The position numbers and the translations under genes were made by a program. Positions 1 through 8,268 of a stretch of 48,672 nt of DNA are shown piece by piece. This DNA comes from an uncultured Planctomycetota bacterium (GTDB taxonomy: Bacteria; Planctomycetota; Phycisphaerae; SM23-33): positions 1 to 48,672 of the forward strand of contig CAITIS010000124.1 of assembly GCA_903892515.1 (NCBI GenBank). Direction: 5' to 3'. The first letter of the stretch is position 1, and each line of letters begins with the position of its first letter. The notes below the pieces were generated by a model. That model had not been told where the DNA came from and searched no databases. It saw only the letters and a list, made by a program, of their open reading frames with translations.

Positions 1-1431
1 ATTGCTGGTGAGGCCTCACCGTTCCGTTGGCCTCAGGCTACCCGCGCGCAAGACCTGGCGCAAGCATGTTATTCGGTATATATGACAGATTCGACGGCAG
101 GGAAACGCTCAGCAGAAAAATTAAGATGCAATTGCCCTGGCTACGAAAGCGACCTCACTGCCCAAGGCTTGGTGCCCAACCTCGTCCTGTTCCCCTACAC
201 GTTTCCGCCGTCAAACGACGCTGCCAGAAACGCCTCTGCGGTCACGCTGCGGACCCAGTTGCACGATCAGTTTGTTAACCAGAGTGGTGGCGGGCTCGAT
301 GGCGCTATCTTTATAGGCGACCTCCCATACGTTCAGTACGATTGCGGTTTTAATCCGCTGACGCAGTATCGCCCCAGCGATTATTTCTTTTCGAGCTTAA
401 ACAGTCAGTGGACGCTGCATGGGACCACCCAAGTGTACGGTGCCATTTCCGGGAGTTTTCCGGACATTTACATAGGAAGGCTCGACGCACGCTCAGCCAC
501 GTTGTCGCACCCGCTGGTAAGTCAGGAAGAGGTTATCTGCGATTACTTCGACAAGAACCACGCCTACCGTATGGGCGCGATCGCCTACGCCAACAAGGCT
601 CTCTTATTCTCCGGTGCGGTGTTCAGCGGGCAGCGGGAAGACGTGCGTTCCAAATTGCAGGAGTTAAGTTATGTCACCTCGGACATAACGTTGACTGACC
701 CCGGCAGTAGCAGCGCCACAGCCCTGCAAAGATTTGTGACGGACGGGATTGCGGCCACGCCTGCGTACAAATTTGCCAGTATCGTGTCTCATGCAGACCA
801 AGGGAGGCAATACCTTAATCTGGACGGTGGCAACGAAACTGTCAATTTTACCACCGATGACCTGTGGCAGACCCAATCGACGGCGCTGTTCTATGATGTG
901 ATCGGGTGTGAAATCGCTGACTTCACGTGGATGAATCAGTGGTACTTCGAGAATATAGGGATGAGTTATGTGCTGAATCCCAACAGCCAGGGGTTGATTT
1001 TCAGGGGCTCCTCATGGACTGTGGGGCTCCCGACGGACAGGATGTTCTACTCGGATATCGCCAAAGGGCTGACATTCGGCCAAGCCCAACGCGATTGGAT
1101 TCGCGCGGAGAGATTGGGGTGGGACGAGGGCGACTGGATGCTCTTCGGAGACCCGACGCTAAAATCCACTGAACCAGTTAGAGTTCCTGGCGATGCCAAT
1201 TACGATGGCGTGGTGAGCTTCAAGGATTACATCGTACTTGAGGCGCACTTCGGGAAGACGAATGCAGCTTGGGCCGACGGCGACTTCAATGGGGACTTTG
1301 TCGTGAACTTTCAAGACTACATTATTCTGGAAGAAAATTTCCCGCGCGCCGTTCCTGAGCCGACGTCCCTGCTTGTATGGATGGTCTTGCTGACCTGCAG
1401 GTTGCGGAGAAGGCGGCGTCAGGCCGACTAG
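1..1431 (+). CDS. C25-like (gingipain/caspase-fold) peptidase with dockerin-like repeats and PEP-CTERM tail, 5' partial
   Basis: The frame is open to the window edge, so the true start probably lies outside; the first internal ATG is at 82 (449 aa from there). The middle resembles peptidase C25: an IGDLPYV strand, a DIYIGRLDA strand, then a VSHADQG segment (His237 counted from the ATG at 82) and an IGCEIADF segment (Cys276). The roughly 40-residue His-to-Cys spacing fits a caspase-like dyad, and a WMLFGDPTL strand typical of the family's C-terminal end follows. Next come two dockerin-type calcium-binding repeats (GDANYDGVVSFKDY and GDFNGDFVVNFQDY), then VPEPTS, a hydrophobic stretch and an Arg-rich end: a PEP-CTERM exosortase signal. 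Inference: an exported, surface-processed cysteine peptidase. The missing N-terminus should carry the signal peptide. Family assignment is by motif only. Confidence 0.72.
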   Translation: MAGEASPFRWPQATRAQDLAQACYSVYMTDSTAGKRSAEKLRCNCPGYESDLTAQGLVPNLVLFPYTFPPSNDAARNASAVTLRTQLHDQFVNQSGGGLDGAIFIGDLPYVQYDCGFNPLTQYRPSDYFFSSLNSQWTLHGTTQVYGAISGSFPDIYIGRLDARSATLSHPLVSQEEVICDYFDKNHAYRMGAIAYANKALLFSGAVFSGQREDVRSKLQELSYVTSDITLTDPGSSSATALQRFVTDGIAATPAYKFASIVSHADQGRQYLNLDGGNETVNFTTDDLWQTQSTALFYDVIGCEIADFTWMNQWYFENIGMSYVLNPNSQGLIFRGSSWTVGLPTDRMFYSDIAKGLTFGQAQRDWIRAERLGWDEGDWMLFGDPTLKSTEPVRVPGDANYDGVVSFKDYIVLEAHFGKTNAAWADGDFNGDFVVNFQDYIILEENFPRAVPEPTSLLVWMVLLTCRLRRRRRQAD

Positions 1432-1493
1432 TTTCGGGTGGCACGGTCCTGTGATTTGAGGTAGAATCAACTCTTGCAGAAGGGAGAATCATC

Positions 1494-2171
1494 ATGCGAC
1501 GAATCAGTATCCTGCTCATAGTGCTTGTCATGGCAGCCACCTGCTCTGCTCAGTACTTCACGTTGTCGATTACGAGCCCATCAGAGGGGCAGTGGCAGGC
1601 GTGGATTTCAGTTGGGCAGTGCGCGGGCCTTGACACCTTCGGTATTGATGTCTATGGTTCCGACGGGGTGACGGTCACGGGTTCCACTTTGATGGCCCCG
1701 AAATACTACAACCCCGACTTGGGCGACTGGGTGGGATTTACCGAGTTTAGAAGCAACGGCACTTCCGGCATGGGAATTACCGCGGGGCAGAAGACCATGT
1801 ACACTGGGGGCAATGACCCTTACCGGGATGCACTGGTAATCCAGGACGTCGGGATTACGGCCGGTAGCGGCGGCGGAGTCTCCTGGGATGCCCCGGCTCT
1901 GCTGGCGGAAGGCACGTACACTGGCTCAACGGGCTACCTGCACGTTACGGCGTTCGATGGGTACGTTAACGCGCTGCTATGTACTCCTCCTCGGCTGCCG
2001 TGGGAGGGGCCCGGCGGCATCGTCGTGGCGGCACCGTTCTATGGGGATCTCGGACCGGACGAGCCGCCGCCGCCTCAGTTGGACAAACTGTACGTCCCCG
2101 AGCCCTCGTCGATGATGGCGTTCCTGGCCCTGCTGCCCTTTGCGGCTAGGCGAGCGAAGAACCGGCGCTGA
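1494..2171 (+). CDS. PEP-CTERM secreted protein
   Basis: A 225-aa protein with an N-terminal signal peptide (MRRISILLIVLVMAATCSA, likely cut after CSA). A beta-rich body contains WQAWISV, YYNPDLGD and ITAGSGGGVSW motifs. It ends in VPEPSS, a hydrophobic segment and the basic tail RRAKNRR, a PEP-CTERM sorting signal recognised by exosortase in families of this type. An AGAAGGGAGA ribosome binding site precedes the ATG. It is a close paralogue of the next gene, which starts 20 bp downstream, so the two probably form an operon made by tandem duplication. This copy lacks the dockerin-like repeats of its sister and has a proline-rich DEPPPPQ linker instead. The function of the body is unknown. Confidence 0.85.
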   Translation: MRRISILLIVLVMAATCSAQYFTLSITSPSEGQWQAWISVGQCAGLDTFGIDVYGSDGVTVTGSTLMAPKYYNPDLGDWVGFTEFRSNGTSGMGITAGQKTMYTGGNDPYRDALVIQDVGITAGSGGGVSWDAPALLAEGTYTGSTGYLHVTAFDGYVNALLCTPPRLPWEGPGGIVVAAPFYGDLGPDEPPPPQLDKLYVPEPSSMMAFLALLPFAARRAKNRR

Positions 2172-2191
2172 TTCATAGAAGGGAGACACCT

Positions 2192-3001
2192 ATGCGTTTT
2201 GCAATGGTTTCACTCGTCGTGCTGGTCATGACCGTCGCTTGCTCGGCCCAGAACTACATTCTGTCCCTCACCAGTCCCTCGAGTGGTGAGTGGCAGGCGT
2301 GGATTTCGGTGATGGATTGCGTTGGGCTTGCCGGCTTTGGGCTTGACGTTTGGGGCACGAACGGGACAGCGGTTACGAGTTCGGCATTGAAGGCTCCCAG
2401 GTACTACAACCCGGACCTCGGTGACTATGCCGGTTTTACTGATTTCAGGAGCAATGGGATCGCGGGCATGGGCATTACCGCTGCTCAACCGACCTCATAC
2501 ACCGGCGGAAGCGACCCGATCATGGACGCGTTTGTGATTCAGGGTATCGGAGTTACGGCTGGCAGCGGTGGCGGGGTTTCATGGGGCGCGCCAGCCTTGC
2601 TGGCGGAGGGCGCGTACACCGGCACGTTCGGCGACCTGCACCTTGCCGCTAATTCTAGCGCGGTCAATGTTCTACTGTATTCACCGCCAGATTGGGATCA
2701 GTGGGCTGGCCCCGGCTGGGTGGTTCCGTGTCCTGCGTACCACCCCGTCCTTTGCATGGGTGATGCAAACGGCGACGGTGTGGTGAATTTCAAGGACTAC
2801 ATTGTGCTGGAAGCGAACTTCGGCAAGACGGACATCAGTTACGCCGGCGGCGACCTCGATGGCGACCGGGCCGTGACTTTCAAAGACTACGTTATCCTGG
2901 AAGCCAACTTTGGCCGCAGCGCCGTTCCCGAGCCGGCGTCGATGATCGCGTTTGCGGCCCTGCTGCCGCTGGCGCTCAAGCGGGTCAAAAACCGTCACTA
3001 G
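2192..3001 (+). CDS. PEP-CTERM protein with two dockerin-like repeats
   Basis: A 269-aa protein with signal peptide (MRFAMVSLVVLVMTVACSA). The roughly 175-residue body is clearly paralogous to the preceding protein: WQAWISV, YYNPDLGD, GIAGMGITA and ITAGSGGGVSWGAPALLAEG occur in the same order. It then carries two dockerin-type EF-hand-like repeats (GDANGDGVVNFKDYIVLEAN and GDLDGDRAVTFKDYVILEAN) and a PEP-CTERM tail (VPEPAS, hydrophobic stretch, KRVKNRH). The repeats closely match those of the peptidase at 1-1431, so the three genes share a C-terminal sorting cassette. The ribosome binding site is AGAAGGGAGA, as in the upstream gene. A strong terminator follows. Likely cell-surface; molecular role unknown. 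Confidence 0.86.
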   Translation: MRFAMVSLVVLVMTVACSAQNYILSLTSPSSGEWQAWISVMDCVGLAGFGLDVWGTNGTAVTSSALKAPRYYNPDLGDYAGFTDFRSNGIAGMGITAAQPTSYTGGSDPIMDAFVIQGIGVTAGSGGGVSWGAPALLAEGAYTGTFGDLHLAANSSAVNVLLYSPPDWDQWAGPGWVVPCPAYHPVLCMGDANGDGVVNFKDYIVLEANFGKTDISYAGGDLDGDRAVTFKDYVILEANFGRSAVPEPASMIAFAALLPLALKRVKNRH

Positions 3002-3031
3002 ACGACACGCGTCGCGATAATCCACGAAAGT

Positions 3032-3075
3032 GAAAGTTGGACGGGCGATTACAGCCTGTCCAACTTTCTTTTTCT
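3032..3075 (+). terminator. Rho-independent terminator of the PEP-CTERM gene pair
   Basis: A perfect 11-bp stem, GAAAGTTGGAC (3032-3042) with GTCCAACTTTC (3058-3068), closes a 15-nt loop and is followed by TTTTTCT. It begins 30 bp after the stop of the second PEP-CTERM gene. The sequence after it (about 3076-3112) is a degenerate CTCTGCGGCCTC-type repeat that recurs near 45710. Confidence 0.85.
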
Positions 3076-3170
3076 CTGCCTTCTCGGCGTCCTCTGCGGC
3101 CTCGGCGGTTAGCTTTTGTTCTTGTTGGCAACGCTGGACAGCCCTGCCTGGCTTCCGTACACTCCGCCGC

Positions 3171-4115
3171 ATGGCGAACAAACCGATCGTACTTGTGACC
3201 GAACCGCTGGATGAACCCTCGATGGCGTATCTGCGTCAGCACGCGGACTGCCGCGAGGCCAAGCCCGAGAATGTGGGCGAGGCCATCGCCCAGGCCGACG
3301 GCCTGGTCGTCCGCACGTACACCCAGGTGACGCCGGCGCTGCTGGCAAAGGCCCCCAAGCTCAAAGTCGTGGGCCGGGCGGGCGTGGCACTGGAGAACAT
3401 CGACGTGTCGGCCTGCCGCGCCCGCGGCGTCGAGGTCGTGCACACCCCGGCCGCCAATACGCTGGCGGTCGTCGATTACACCCTCCGCATGATTATCGAA
3501 CTCAACCGCCGCTTCTGGCCGCTGACTGGCCCGGTCTCAGCCAAGGAGTTTCACGAGATCCGCAAGCGGATGTACGGGCGGTTCCTGTCGGCTCTGACGC
3601 TGGGCATCGTCGGCGTGGGCCGGATCGGCTCGCGCGTCGGCAGGGCGGCCGCGGGGCTGGGCATGAAGGTGCTGTACAACGATATCCTGCCGATTCAGCT
3701 CGATTACCCCGCCACGGCCGTGAGCAAGGACGAGCTGTACGCACAGTCCGACATCGTCACCATCCACGTGCCGCTGACCGAGGCCACGCGAAACCTTATC
3801 AACGCCGCCAGCCTGGCCAAGTTCAAGCAGGGCAGCCAATTCATCAACGCCGCACGCGGCGGGTGCTTCGTGGCGGCCGACCTGGCCGAGGCGATCAAGA
3901 GCGGGCGTCTGAGCGGGGCGGTCATCGATGTGCACGAGCCCGAGCCGCCGCCGGCGGATTATCCGCTGTATGGCCTGGAGAACGTGATCGTGACGGCGCA
4001 CGTGGCGGCGCGGGTTCCGCAGGCGATGGCAGCCATGTGCGATGTGGTGTACGACGTGGTGGCCGTGCTCGAAGGCCGCCAGCCGCAGTACCCGGCGCTG
4101 GAAGGCAGTTATTGA
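3171..4115 (+). CDS. D-2-hydroxyacid dehydrogenase (phosphoglycerate dehydrogenase-like)
   Basis: A 314-aa NAD-dependent dehydrogenase of the D-isomer-specific 2-hydroxyacid family. The N-terminal half has the RTYTQVTPALLAKAPKLKVVGRAGVALENID segment typical of 3-phosphoglycerate dehydrogenase. The nucleotide-binding motif GIVGVGRIGSRVG lies near residues 145-157. The catalytic triad is visible as Arg229 (AARGG), Glu256 (HEPEP) and His277 (TAHVAA). The C-terminal regulatory ACT or ASB domain of long SerA enzymes is absent. The ATG at 3171 was chosen because homology starts there; an in-frame extension back to 3030 runs through the terminator and repeat sequence. Substrate is unproven: 3-phosphoglycerate (serine synthesis) or another 2-hydroxyacid. 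Confidence 0.85.
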   Translation: MANKPIVLVTEPLDEPSMAYLRQHADCREAKPENVGEAIAQADGLVVRTYTQVTPALLAKAPKLKVVGRAGVALENIDVSACRARGVEVVHTPAANTLAVVDYTLRMIIELNRRFWPLTGPVSAKEFHEIRKRMYGRFLSALTLGIVGVGRIGSRVGRAAAGLGMKVLYNDILPIQLDYPATAVSKDELYAQSDIVTIHVPLTEATRNLINAASLAKFKQGSQFINAARGGCFVAADLAEAIKSGRLSGAVIDVHEPEPPPADYPLYGLENVIVTAHVAARVPQAMAAMCDVVYDVVAVLEGRQPQYPALEGSY

Positions 4116-4152
4116 TCGTTGTAGCCCAGCCGGCTCCGGCCGGGGCGAGCGT

Positions 4153-4250
4153 GGGTGCCACGGCTGCGGAGTTTGCAGCCGTGTTGGCCGCACACCTGCA
4201 AACGCCGGGATTCTGAGGGTCTCCAGACGCGGGCGAGACGCCCGCGACAC
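4153..4250. repeat. Family B hairpin and one family A hairpin
   Basis: The 170-bp gap holds a family B element (GGGTGC at 4153, stem CACGGCTGC 4159-4167 with GCAGCCGTG 4175-4183, loop GGAGTTT). At 4228-4246 lies a family A hairpin, stem CGCGGGCG, loop AGA, followed by ACAC. Both families recur many times in the window. Confidence 0.85.
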
Positions 4251-4288
4251 TTATTCAACGGGCTGATGGGCTTACTTATGGTCGAAGC

Positions 4289-5173
4289 ATGAATCTTCAA
4301 GCGATGGCGCTGGTGCTGGCGGCAGCCGTCCTGCACGCGGCGTGGAACTTCGCCACGCGCCGGTCGCGCGGGAACTTGCCGGCGTTGTGGCTGAGCCTGC
4401 TGCTGGCCGGGCTGGCGAGCCTGCCGTTTGCGGTTTGGCTGGCGGTGCGGGATGGGCTGTCGGCGCAGGCTTGGATGTTCTTCGCGGCCACTGGCGGCAT
4501 TCACGCGCTGTACTTCTCCCTGTTGGCCAAGGCATACGAGGGGTCGGATATTTCGTTGGTCTATCCCATCGCCCGCGGCACGGGGGTAGCGTTGACGGCC
4601 GTACTGGCGGTGGCGCTGGGCGTGGACCGGATCGGCGTGCTGGCGGCGATCGGCATCGCCGCCGTCGCCTGCGGCATCGGCATGATGGGCCTGGGGCACG
4701 GGGCTTCGGCGGGGCGGCACTCCAAGGCGTTCTCTGTCCTTTTGGCCTTGTCGGTCGGCTTGACGATCATGCTGTACTCGCTGACGGACAAGCTGGCGGT
4801 CAGCTCCGGCCCTGCCGAGTTTCTGCCGGGCGGCGGATTGCATCCGATTGTGTATATATGTGCGATGTTTCTGGGCGCGGCCGTGTTCATGGCCCCGTAT
4901 GCCCTGTGGCGTTCCTGGCGGGGTATTCTACCGGCCCTTCGCGGCAGCAAGCGATATGTGCTGACCATCGGCCCGGCCTCGTTGGTGACGTATCTATTGA
5001 TTCTGCTGGCGTATCAACTCGGGCCGGTGAGTTGCGTGGTGGCCTTCCGGGAGTTTGCGGTCGTGATCGGCTCGGTCCTGGGTTTTACGCTCCTGCACGA
5101 AGAGGTCACGGCCTGGAAGGTGCTGGGCATCGCGGTCATCGCGGTCGGGTTGGTGCTCATCAAGGTCGGCTGA
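4289..5173 (+). CDS. EamA/DMT-family permease
   Basis: A 294-aa integral membrane protein with about ten hydrophobic segments in two homologous halves, the layout of drug/metabolite transporters. The first half starts AVLHAAWNFATRRSRG and includes the SLVYPIARGTGVAL helix. The second half ends with AFREFAVVIGSVLGFTLLHEEVTAWKVLGIAVIAVGLVLI, the usual final EamA hairpin. The ATG at 4289 begins directly at the first helix; no clear ribosome binding site is seen. Substrate cannot be predicted. Repeat clusters flank the gene on both sides and it is probably transcribed alone. Confidence 0.85.
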   Translation: MNLQAMALVLAAAVLHAAWNFATRRSRGNLPALWLSLLLAGLASLPFAVWLAVRDGLSAQAWMFFAATGGIHALYFSLLAKAYEGSDISLVYPIARGTGVALTAVLAVALGVDRIGVLAAIGIAAVACGIGMMGLGHGASAGRHSKAFSVLLALSVGLTIMLYSLTDKLAVSSGPAEFLPGGGLHPIVYICAMFLGAAVFMAPYALWRSWRGILPALRGSKRYVLTIGPASLVTYLLILLAYQLGPVSCVVAFREFAVVIGSVLGFTLLHEEVTAWKVLGIAVIAVGLVLIKVG

Positions 5174-5199
5174 ATACTCGGCGCTGCTGCCACCGTACT

Positions 5200-5350
5200 G
5201 GTGTGGCATGGCCAGCCTCGCCTTCGCCTGCGGCTCGGACGAGTCAGGCCATGGCACCCAACCCAGATGGCCATGGCCCCAGGAAGGTCTGAACATGGTC
5301 ACGCCAAAGAAAGCGTGACCATGCCACCCACTTCGCGGCTCGGACGAGTC
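5200..5350. repeat. Family B hairpins with a 16-nt direct repeat
   Basis: The intergenic stretch holds nested GGCATGGCC/GGCCATGG palindromes (about 5206-5290) and a perfect family B hairpin: CATGGTCACGC (5294-5304), 8-nt loop, GCGTGACCATG (5313-5323), then CCACCC. GCGGCTCGGACGAGTCA occurs twice (about 5231 and 5335). The same CATGGTCACGC stem recurs at 14380. Confidence 0.8.
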
Positions 5351-5363
5351 ATGGCACTCGTCG

Positions 5364-8153
5364 CTAGCTTTTTCGGCCGACGACTTTGACGCCCTTGGGT
5401 TCGCGGATGTCCAGGTCGATCTCGCCGTCCTTCATCCGCCACGAGACGTACAGGTCGCCGTGGGGCGTGGGCACGCAGCCACGGGCCCAGGCCAGACCCG
5501 AGGGCACCGGATCGACCACCACGCGGGCGAAGCCCGGCGCCGCCGGCCGGACGCCCAGCACGTAGGCGCTGAGGAAATATCCCGGCGCTGCCGACCAGGC
5601 GTGGCAGTGGCTGCGGGTGGAATCGAAGCATTCCCAGCAGGCCGTGGCCCCGCGGTCGAGCATCCTGGGCCCCCAGTTCTCGCGAATGTACGGCAGGATC
5701 AGCTCGGGCCGTCCCATCTTGGCCAGGGCTTCCATGTAAAAGAACGCCATGAAGGGCGTGCCGATCTGGCAGAACTTCGCCGGCTGCGTCAGGATCAGCT
5801 TCTCCAGCCGGCCGGCCCGCTTGGGCGCGATGTCGGCCAAGTATGCCGCCGTCTGCGTTTGAATGCTGAAGACGTGCGAGGGCTTGCCGTCGGCATGGAT
5901 GCTGTCCACGTACGCGCCCATCTTGGGATCGTACAGGTGCTTGTCGATAGCGATGCGGAGCCGGTCGGCCATTTTCGTGGCATCCGACGCGTCGGCCTTC
6001 TTGCCGGCATAGACCGACAGTGCGGCCGCGTCGCGCAGGGCCTTGACCAGGAACGCATTCTGGTGCGTTACGATGCCCTTGCCGGGCGTGTCCATGGCCG
6101 CCCAGTCCAGCAGGTTCCAGGCCGCGATCTCAAACAGGCCCTCGGCGTTGATGAACTTGGCAAAGGCCTCGACGGTCCGCACGATTTCGGGCTGGATCTC
6201 GGCCAGGAATTCCTCATCGGCCGTGTGCTCGAAATACTCCTTGCACGCCGACATCCAGAATTCCGCCCAGGCCGGCAGGACGTTTCGCCAGCTGCTGGGA
6301 ACCTGGCTTTCGGGTAGGGGCGAGCGTTTCAGCGACGGCGCCACCATGCGCAGGCAGCGCTTCGTGAACTCGTAATTTCCGAAGGTGTAGAAGTTGACCA
6401 TCGACTCGTTCCGCGAGTCGCCCACCCAGAACGTCTGCTCGTATGTCGGGCAGTCCACGTATGTGTCGAGCATGCACATGCGCGTGGTGTGCCGCGAGAT
6501 GTCCCAGGCGGCGGCCACGACGTAGTCTTCGCACTGGAAAAGGCCGCGGTTGGACATGGCGGCGGTGTGCTCGATGAGCCGCAGCCGATACAGCTTCACC
6601 GGCGAGAGCCCGCGCACCACCAGCCGCACATACCGCCCGCCGCGCGAGACGAAGGAGCGGAAGCCCTGGTAGCCGGGCCGGCAAATGTAGCGCACCGTGG
6701 AGTTCATCATCGTTTCCTGCGGCTTGCCCGTGTGGACGTCGTAGTCCTCGAACATGTACAGGTCGATGATGTTGTCGGTGCCGGCCTCGATGGCCAGGTC
6801 GAGATACCCCACCGTGATCCGGCCAAAGTCGATCAGGAACTCCCGCTCGGCCTTTGGGGTGTTGCTCACTTCCGTCACGGCCAGGTTGGCGTGCAGGAAA
6901 GTTTCATCCTCGTTCTTTAAGTTGACCGCCTCGCGGGCGGCGTACACCACGTCGCCGTAGGTGCACTGGAAGGTGAGGAAGGGCGGGCGGACTTCGCGCA
7001 CGAGATGCCCGCCGGCCTGCAGCAGCAATCGTTCTTCGGTGGCCTGCTGCCAGACCTGCTCGAAGTTGCTGGCGTCGCGTCGCGCCTGGAACTTCTCGAT
7101 GTCAACTTCACACCAGCCCGTTTCGATGCAGGCGAAGGGGCCGATGCAGACCGGCTGGCGGTGATTGCCCGGGCCGGTGATGCGGATCTTGCAGGGGAAG
7201 TTAAAGGCGAAGGCGAAGCGGTCGTGGTGGACCGTCCCGTCGATCTTCATCGCCAGCAGGTTCCGGCCCTTTTTCAGCCGGACGTGCATGTGCAGGCCCG
7301 CCCAGGGCACCATGTCGATCTTGGCCTTGGCGCCGTTGATGAGGAAGTCGCGCGCCGGGCCAGGGTCGGCCACGTGAATCGTGCCGGTGGTGTCCTTGTC
7401 GGAGTCGATGACGAAGGCGATGATGCCCGCCACGCAGAACTGGTTGGCACTGCGGCAGTCCTTCATGAGGTACGGCCTGAAGGTCAGCGAGAAGCTCTCC
7501 GCCGGTTTGCGGACGAGGTTCACGCCCGCCAGCCGCGACGCGTACAGTTCGCTCATGCTCAGCGGCTCGATGTCCAGTGGCCGCATCGTGCCGTCGGAAG
7601 GCAGCGGGCTGGGCACGATCTGGGCCTTGGCCCAGTCCGAGTCGTCAAAGCCGGGCTCTTTCCAATCCGGCGGGAAGGCGTTGGCGTCGAAGATCTCCTC
7701 GAAGGCCATCTGGCAACTGATGTGCTGTGCCTCGGGCAGATACCCGACGTGGCGGGCGCAGCGCCACGACGTGTCGGTCTCGACAACGCGGCTTCTCGGC
7801 CCACTGTTGATCGTCAGCCGGGCCAGCAGCCCTGAGGCCATCTCGTTGTGCTGGAACGTGGACAGGCCCCAGTGGTGCACCAGCACGGCCAGGCAGTTCC
7901 GGCCCGGACGCAGGAAGGGCGTGATGTCGAGCACGTCGTAGAAGTACTCCTCGGGCCAGCCGCGCCCGGGGCCCTTGCCGGCCAATTGCCCGTTGACGAA
8001 CAGCTCGTACCGCGTGTCGGCGGTAATCTCGATGACGGCCCGCTCGCCGCCGCTGGTCTCAAAGGACTTGCGAAAGGCGACGAAGTAGTTCCACTCGTCG
8101 CGGTTGTCGTTGCTCCAAATCCACTGCACTTGGTCGATGTTGTTGGCGGCCAA
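5364..8153 (-). CDS. Glycoside hydrolase family 78-like (alpha-L-rhamnosidase-like) enzyme
   Basis: A 929-aa protein with N-terminal beta-sandwich regions (RYELFVNGQLAGKGPGRGWPEEYFYDV, typical of the rhamnosidase N-terminal domain) and an (alpha/alpha)6-type catalytic region. The motif DCPTYEQTFWVGD supplies Asp567, Glu572 and Asp579. The later ACWECFD segment supplies Glu841, followed by SHCHAWSAAPGYFL. Four acidic residues in this order are the GH78 signature. I chose the TTG at 8153: GGGAG stands 7 nt upstream and homology starts there, whereas the ATG at 8189 lies in a repeat hairpin. No signal peptide is visible, so the enzyme is probably cytoplasmic. Inferred role: release of rhamnose or a related deoxysugar from plant or algal glycans. 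The two permease-like genes upstream may serve the same or unrelated uptake. Confidence 0.85.
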   Translation of the reverse strand: MAANNIDQVQWIWSNDNRDEWNYFVAFRKSFETSGGERAVIEITADTRYELFVNGQLAGKGPGRGWPEEYFYDVLDITPFLRPGRNCLAVLVHHWGLSTFQHNEMASGLLARLTINSGPRSRVVETDTSWRCARHVGYLPEAQHISCQMAFEEIFDANAFPPDWKEPGFDDSDWAKAQIVPSPLPSDGTMRPLDIEPLSMSELYASRLAGVNLVRKPAESFSLTFRPYLMKDCRSANQFCVAGIIAFVIDSDKDTTGTIHVADPGPARDFLINGAKAKIDMVPWAGLHMHVRLKKGRNLLAMKIDGTVHHDRFAFAFNFPCKIRITGPGNHRQPVCIGPFACIETGWCEVDIEKFQARRDASNFEQVWQQATEERLLLQAGGHLVREVRPPFLTFQCTYGDVVYAAREAVNLKNEDETFLHANLAVTEVSNTPKAEREFLIDFGRITVGYLDLAIEAGTDNIIDLYMFEDYDVHTGKPQETMMNSTVRYICRPGYQGFRSFVSRGGRYVRLVVRGLSPVKLYRLRLIEHTAAMSNRGLFQCEDYVVAAAWDISRHTTRMCMLDTYVDCPTYEQTFWVGDSRNESMVNFYTFGNYEFTKRCLRMVAPSLKRSPLPESQVPSSWRNVLPAWAEFWMSACKEYFEHTADEEFLAEIQPEIVRTVEAFAKFINAEGLFEIAAWNLLDWAAMDTPGKGIVTHQNAFLVKALRDAAALSVYAGKKADASDATKMADRLRIAIDKHLYDPKMGAYVDSIHADGKPSHVFSIQTQTAAYLADIAPKRAGRLEKLILTQPAKFCQIGTPFMAFFYMEALAKMGRPELILPYIRENWGPRMLDRGATACWECFDSTRSHCHAWSAAPGYFLSAYVLGVRPAAPGFARVVVDPVPSGLAWARGCVPTPHGDLYVSWRMKDGEIDLDIREPKGVKVVGRKS

Positions 8154-8166
8154 TTTGCTTCTCCCG

Positions 8167-8239
8167 TGTGGCGGGCGTCTGGCCCGCACAGTGCCATTCG
8201 TCCTTCAGACTGGCGGCGCGGGCGAGACGCCCGCGACAC
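8167..8239. repeat. Two family A-type hairpins between convergently read genes
   Basis: A perfect family A unit lies at 8217-8235 (stem CGCGGGCG, loop AGA, then ACAC). A divergent relative lies at about 8167-8192 (GCGGGC-GTCTG-GCCCGC). They separate the permease stop from the GH78 ribosome binding site. Confidence 0.8.
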
Positions 8240-8268
8240 ATCTCATTCCTGCTGCTGTGCGGAGCGGC

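Noticed and set aside
5294..5329. Terminator after the DMT permease
   Set aside because: The hairpin is strong but is followed by CCACCC rather than a T-tract, and the same element occurs in non-terminator contexts.
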